Shown here: one piece after another, positions 58,616-64,000 of the stretch | Numbering within the stretch: the first letter of the stretch is position 1 | Layout: every line of letters starts with the position of its first letter | Source of the DNA: Ottelia alismoides | Lineage: Eukaryota > Streptophyta > Magnoliopsida > Alismatales > Hydrocharitaceae | Length of the DNA stretch: 64,000 bases | Direction: 5' to 3' | Assembly: GCA_037367405.1 (NCBI GenBank) | Contig: JAZKJV010002326.1 | Location: 186,001 to 250,000 of the forward strand | Made by a program: the position numbers and the translations under genes | Notes under the pieces: generated by a model | Database searches by the model: none | Seen by the model: the letters and a program-made list of their open reading frames with translations, nothing else | What the model was told of the DNA's origin: nothing

Positions 58616-58635
58616 GCTCCCCGACAACGACACCA
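58616..58635 (-). promoter_or_regulatory. Primer binding site of the LARD, tRNA-Asp-like
   Basis: Minus-strand TGGTGTCGTTGTCGGGGAGC, two bases after the LTR end. It is the same type of site as 24460-24479. Confidence 0.8.
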
Positions 58636-58637
58636 AA

Positions 58638-59200
58638 TGCAGAAATATTCGTCGGTCGTGCGTTCAATACATGACGGGAACGCAGTCGCTGCGGTGACCG
58701 ACGAAAATCTCGTGTTCAATCAACAATTAACCCACAATCAGAATAAACCAATTAAATCTAAAAAATGCGGAGTTAAAATTTATTATAACTCTACATGCAA
58801 ATGTGTATAGGTGTAAGCACAAGTAGAGGTCGAACACTGGGAGCAAACGGTTGGGGGCAAAGATATGTGCACAAAGTCATTCAATTCTTTTCTTATCCAT
58901 GTTATTGTTTTTGTGGGTTTTTAATTTTTAATTTTTATTTAATTTTTGATTTTTATATTTTTATATTTTGGTTTTTAATTTTCTGATTTTGTATTTTCTT
59001 TTTATATTTTTATCTTTTTATATTTCCTTTTTCTTTTATAAAAACAATATAGCCTATATAAGGCTTTATTTACACAATAAATAGAAATATATTTATAAAT
59101 GCTATTAGATCCAAACAAAATGTAGAAAATATTTTTTTGGGTTTTTAATATTTTTGTATTTTTCTAGAAATTTTTGCTATTTTTTATGTATTTTTACGCA
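58638..59200 (-). repeat. 5' LTR of the LARD, truncated
   Basis: It begins TGCAGAAATATT and matches 35311-35875 closely, including the AATAAA stem (58770-58791). The match stops abruptly at about 59200, where the sequence continues in the opposite orientation. Confidence 0.85.
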
Positions 59201-59203
59201 TGA

Positions 59204-60410
59204 TAGGCGGAGTCCCCTGAGCATCCACAACGGTTCGCGGAGGAGGAGGTGCACCCAGGCCGTCGAGCGCCGACAACCTTTGCTCCCTGGCATCCAACCA
59301 GGTATGAGCTTCGTCATTTCCATTTTTAGTTAGCTTTTTATTCCATCACTTCATTTATGCAATTAGATTATCATGTAACCCCTAGGATTACCGTAGATTT
59401 CGCGATTCAAAGTTCGTCGGAGCTCCGCTCCAGCGAACGATTCCATTGTGATTCCGCCTTTGACAGACCATTGACCACCCCCATTTCGTTTCACAGCGAG
59501 TTCTCCACGCCCGTCCACCTTGTAGCCAACCTGTTCGGGTCTCGATCAGCAAAACCCCGCTCTACCTCTACCACTTGCCGGAGCGGGTCCATCTCAGCTC
59601 AAATCACCTCGATCCTCCACCAATAAAATCCTGGACCTCCCGCTATTCCACACGACACTTTTGCGTGTGTTTGCAGGTCTAGAAGGCTCCATATGAGGAG
59701 CTTTGACTATTGGAAGCAAGGCCTTGGTCGAGCACTCTCGTCGGATCATTTTCGAGCACATGGGCCTCGACTGAAGGCATCATTGGATGCAGAAAGATCC
59801 TAGGAACGAGAAGAGACCCTCGGAGGAGGGAATGGTGGTCGGAGGAGCTCGCGCTATCAAATACAAACACGCCCCAGGCGAGTTCATCCCCAGTTCATCG
59901 AGCCATCTTCCCCACTGTCGGATAAAGATCCGCGTTCTAGATCGTAGCAGGACCGTTGGATGACCCGGAGCTTCTACCGTCGGATCATCTCAGATGATCT
60001 AATCAGAACCGTCATCAGGCGCAGAGAGGATGACACGTGGCAAGTGAAAAGATCTCAACCATTTGCCATCACCTATTAAGGGGTAAATTGCACCTTTATC
60101 CCTGCTATTTTTTTTGTATTTGATAATTAGTTCTGTAAATAAAATATAGCGTTGTAAAATAGGTGTAATTTTTGCATAAAGGACCCCGAAAGTTTTGGAA
60201 ATTGCTTTTAGGTCCATTCCACGTCACCTCACGTGTCGTCCCACGTGAGGTGGCAAATTTATAGGGAATCCCTTGTGATTTTTGTATTTATTATTTAGTC
60301 CAATAAATATAATTTCATGTTGTATATTTTTATAAAAAATGCACGCAGGTCCCTCAACTTTAATATAATTGCATTTTGGTCCCTGTCTGTGTGAATCACG
60401 TGTAGTCCCG
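59204..60410 (+). repeat. Inverted segment of the LARD-family LTR
   Basis: This 1.2-kb piece is the reverse complement of about 36526-37739. It is therefore an inner LTR section turned round relative to 58638-59200. It includes the CACGTG palindrome at 60225-60252. It ends abruptly at a copia LTR fragment. Confidence 0.83.
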
Positions 60411-60905
60411 GCCAAATGTACATACTCAGACATATAGTAACACATCTGTCTCTGGTCAGAGGATGTATGCCTATATCATGACAACATATGACATAGGTCT
60501 TTGGTTTCTCGATCTCCTTATGTCAACTCTTTGACCTGCCTAATCTGACATCTCCGAATCTCTATTCATGTGAATAGGACCTGCATTAAAAGGTCAGTCA
60601 GATATTTCCCTTTAGAGACAGGATTTCCATCTCCTTCTCAAGTTGGAGATCCTCTCTTAATAATCATTTGACGGTGCTTGACGAGTCCTCAATCTAACTC
60701 TTTAGACATTCATCCAAGAACCAACCTCTATAATTCAATAATTGAATCACCAGCTGTATGATCATTAAGATGGCCATGGTATATAACCCTAATTGTACTA
60801 AGGGACCTATTAAGAAAATCAGTTATTCTTCATTTCAGATTAGGTAATGATATTTGCAATAACAATTATTGCATAACGGCTCACCGTGGGCATGCATGTC
60901 CATCA
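60411..60905 (-). repeat. 3' LTR fragment of an inverted copia B-family element
   Basis: It is the reverse complement of about the first 490 bases of the LTR at 43900 (minus strand starts TGATGGACATG). Only the LTR start is kept. The rest was lost at the junction with the inverted Athila-family LTR piece. Confidence 0.85.
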
Positions 60906-63900
60906 ATCTCGCACTAGCCCAAAGAGCCATTAATGTGCTAATCTTTAAAATCGCACTCATGTGACAATCAAAAGCTATTTAGAAAAATAGCTAGGTAAGT
61001 TGATCAATCACTCCGTTCACGAGAGACTACACCAAGTCTTTTTACGATACTTACACATCCCGAAGTAACATTGCTCACATCCAATGCGAAGTTGTATCTT
61101 ATGCAACCAGTACTCAATTTTATCAGTTATAGTGCTCTTGACATTATATCTCAATAATTATTATAATCAGCATTTCCATAATCCTTATCATAATACTCTT
61201 ATTTTCGGAGATCTCTATTTCCTAAGGTATATGCTGTTAAGACCATTTAAATCACTATTTATAAAGTCTTAAGTTCTTGAAGAGAAGACTTAGAGATCAC
61301 TATCTCGAAAGTCTTGTCTTCTTTGAAGATATAATTATTACTGCAATCAAATGTTTTATCTCCATAGTAGGATTAGTAATAATTTACTACTCCCACTGCA
61401 TGACAAACATCTGGCTTTTGTACACATCTAGCACACACCCCGCTTCTCAAAACTGATGCACAAGGACAAACAGTTATAGCATTCACTTCCTCAACTCCTT
61501 GAGGTGCTATCTCTTCAGATAGGTCGTACCATATCTTAAGGGAAAGAAGCCTTTGTTGATATTTTTTCCAAGAATGGAACATATTCAAGGTGTATAACTA
61601 ATGTGACGATCCCAATAATCTCTTCTCTATGCTTCTAACATCTTCAGAACTAAGATCTATGAGGTATACATGAGATCATATCTCAAGATATGGAACAACC
61701 GGATTGTATAACACTTATTATTTTCCTTATACCATTCCAAATGATTAGGATATCATCTACATTTAGCATGTTGAACACAATGGCACTCCCACTAAGCTTC
61801 ACATGGTTCATCAAGATTCTATCTGAAATCATAACATTTATTATTTCATCAAATCTTATGTTCCAACTACAAGAAGCTTATTTGAGTCTGTAGATGAAGT
61901 TTCTTGAGCTTGTACATCTTGCCTTCCTCAACTATGAAGCCCTGGGGCTACTTCATATGAGTAAACATCGGAGAGGTATTCATAAAGGAATGCAATATTG
62001 ACTTCCATCTTCAAGATGTCAAAGTCAAGTTATGTAGCTATAATTAGCAATATTTCAATGGGTTTATGTATGGTCACTGAAGAGCAAGTCTCATCGCAAG
62101 AGATGTCTTATTTTCGTGTGTATCTTGTGAATACGAGCCGTGCTTTGAAGGTCTCTACCTCTTATCAGGTTCCCTCTTTCTATGGAAGATCCATTTACAC
62201 CATAACAGGTCTTACCCATATAGGTGGATCTTTGATGTTCCATATACAACACTTGTATATGAAGTCTACTTTAGACTTTTATTGTTAACATCCATCTTTC
62301 CATGACATGATCTTCAGAAGCTTCATCACATGAAGTAAGATGATTTTCAGATTTTAACTGACATATGGAATCCATCCTCAAACTCATTTGAAGAGGTATT
62401 AGTGTTTCATTCTTAATTGTCTTTTTATTTTCTGATTTCAAGAGCCTCATTATCTTATCAAGATTAAATGAGTTCATTCACTTCATTTTCATCTTGATTC
62501 TCAAGAGAGTTATCTTCTAAGAATCATATCCTTAGAGATGAAATCTTTTAAGAATCTCAAGGTCATAAGATAGGTATCCATTACCATCCTTTATTTTCCT
62601 AATAAAGCAGCACTCTCTGTTGTTAGATTCCATCTTACTTGCATCCATGACAATGTTGTGGACCAAGCAACCATAAATCCTCAAGTGTCCAATACAAGGT
62701 TAGGTTCCAACCATAGCTTATGAGGATGCTCGGGTTTATATTTACATGGAATCTTACTAAGGATATATATTGTAGTCTCTACTACATATATACCTTGGAA
62801 ACTGAGGTATCTATGCTAAGATTAATCATTGACCAATGATGTCACACGTGATCCAATTGTATCTCCCTACAACTCTGTTGAGTTTAGGTGTATTAGGAGG
62901 AGTGATATAGGAATGATATTCCTTTATCCATAAGGTATTCTTTGAATTCATCTAATAAATGCTTGTTACATAGGTTCGATCAAATTCATTTCATCTTCCC
63001 TTAAATATACGTTCTAAACCGAAATTGTGAAATCTTTAAACATTTCAAAGCTTTCTAAATTGAAGGGAAGAAATACCATATCACGAAAATCATCAATTAA
63101 TATTACATATCATTAGTGTTATTATGATACAGATGATCCACATACATCAATATATATTAGATATTGAATACCTTGGCATCTAACACCATTCTCAGAGAAG
63201 GGTGCATTGGACATTTTTATGTTGAATACAATATTCACAAGTATGTAAGATTTGAAATTTCAGAAATTCTAAAGTTTCATCTCTTACTAGTATATTGATC
63301 TCATCAATAGATATATGTCCAAGAGTTGATGCCAGATCATTGTCTATTGATCTTCATACTCATGTTAGTCTTGTAAAGGTTTAATATCAATTTTAGAAAT
63401 GTTAATGAACCATTCATTAATTTTCTAATTTAGCAGAGTCCTCCAAATGTCAGATTACTATATGAAATATATCCATCATAACTCTTTATGACATGCCTAT
63501 TCCAGAATTCATGTTTATTTCCAACATTTAGAAATAGACAATGAGTCTATTCTAATATTTAGGTCATAGAGACATTCTCTAAGACTAAGGGACTCTCCTA
63601 CTAAAAATGCGAAGTCTATTTATCCAATAGAAATTGTTGCAACAATTGCATCAGTATCCATGTGGATGACTATTAAACCTTAAGATCAAATTTTTCAGTC
63701 TTCTAAAACATATGCAATCAATTGAAAGTGTTACCAGAAGAATGATATATAATCATTAGACCTTGATCTTATCTAATAAGCATGTCAATTTCAATGATCA
63801 AATGTAGATGTAGATTATTTCGATGCACTATCTGAGTACTTCTCTAAGGATTCTAGATAAACTTGATAGTCATACTATCAACACACCAGCTTATTGCAGT

Positions 63901-64000
63901 ATTGGAATTTATCTAACTCTTTGGATGTCATATGAAAATTATAGAAGTACAATCAACTCCTTGACTTTCCTTCTTGCTTGGGTCAGACCCATGCTTCTAC
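60906..64000 (-). pseudogene. Inverted copia B-family internal region, decayed
   Basis: It reads as a diverged reverse complement of about 51692 down to 48950. On the minus strand the polypurine tract lies at 60906-60917. At 61373-61588 CVQKPDVCHAVGVV matches the end of RT. At about 61750-61920, in broken frames, is the RT middle. At about 62860-63300 is the integrase and pre-integrase part. Stops and frameshifts are frequent and no product can be made. It runs off the window end. Confidence 0.78.

Overview
This is plant nuclear DNA, almost certainly from repeat-rich heterochromatin of a large angiosperm genome. I see no host gene, tRNA, rRNA or prokaryotic feature. Nearly everything recognisable is a retrotransposon or its remains: one Athila-type Ty3/gypsy element, several related long LTRs of 3.5-4.1 kb, and several decayed Ty1/copia elements. 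One hAT-like DNA transposon also has clear terminal repeats and target duplications. A monocot is possible, but the sequence does not settle it.

Layout, left to right. 1-2768 is unassigned AT-rich DNA. 2769-4470 is a non-autonomous hAT-like element (13-bp inverted ends, 8-bp duplication). About 4786-28520 is one decayed copia element on the minus strand. It was split first in its integrase by a solo LTR (6084-10154, duplication CGTAC) and again between zinc knuckle and protease by a 17.5-kb Athila-type element (10621-28179). The Athila element keeps both LTRs, primer site, polypurine tract, gag, protease, RT, RNase H and integrase on the minus strand. It is inactivated by six in-frame stops and one 1-base frameshift. 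28531-29010 is a fragment of another copia gag on the plus strand. 29011-32959 is mostly unassigned, with one doubtful hAT-like MITE. 32960-35310 holds LTR-like fragments.

35311-43899 plus 58220-59200 are the two ends of a second Athila-related element that shows no gag-pol. It looks like a LARD, a large non-coding derivative, with 4.1-kb LTRs. Into it was inserted a copia element (43900-58219) laid out as LTR-internal-LTR-partial internal. The middle LTR of that copia was itself hit by another Athila-family solo LTR (53440-57073, duplication ACCAC). From 59200 to 60905 the sequence is scrambled: an inverted piece of the Athila-family LTR is joined to a truncated, inverted copia LTR. The inverted copia internal region then runs to the window end.

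How the parts relate. The coding Athila element and the non-coding one share untranslated modules: a tRNA-Asp-like primer site, a polypurine tract, a conserved block near GGAGCGGGGTATTCCC, and an array of hairpins downstream of the coding region. Each hairpin starts with a copy of the polypurine-tract motif. The non-coding element may therefore have been copied in trans by enzymes of the coding lineage. The LTRs also share palindromes: a terminal TGATGAA/TTCATCA hairpin, paired W-box-like sites about 200 bp upstream of a TATA box, and paired CACGTG sites. These conserved non-coding structures are the most interesting signal here. All similarity statements come from reading by eye, not from computed alignments.
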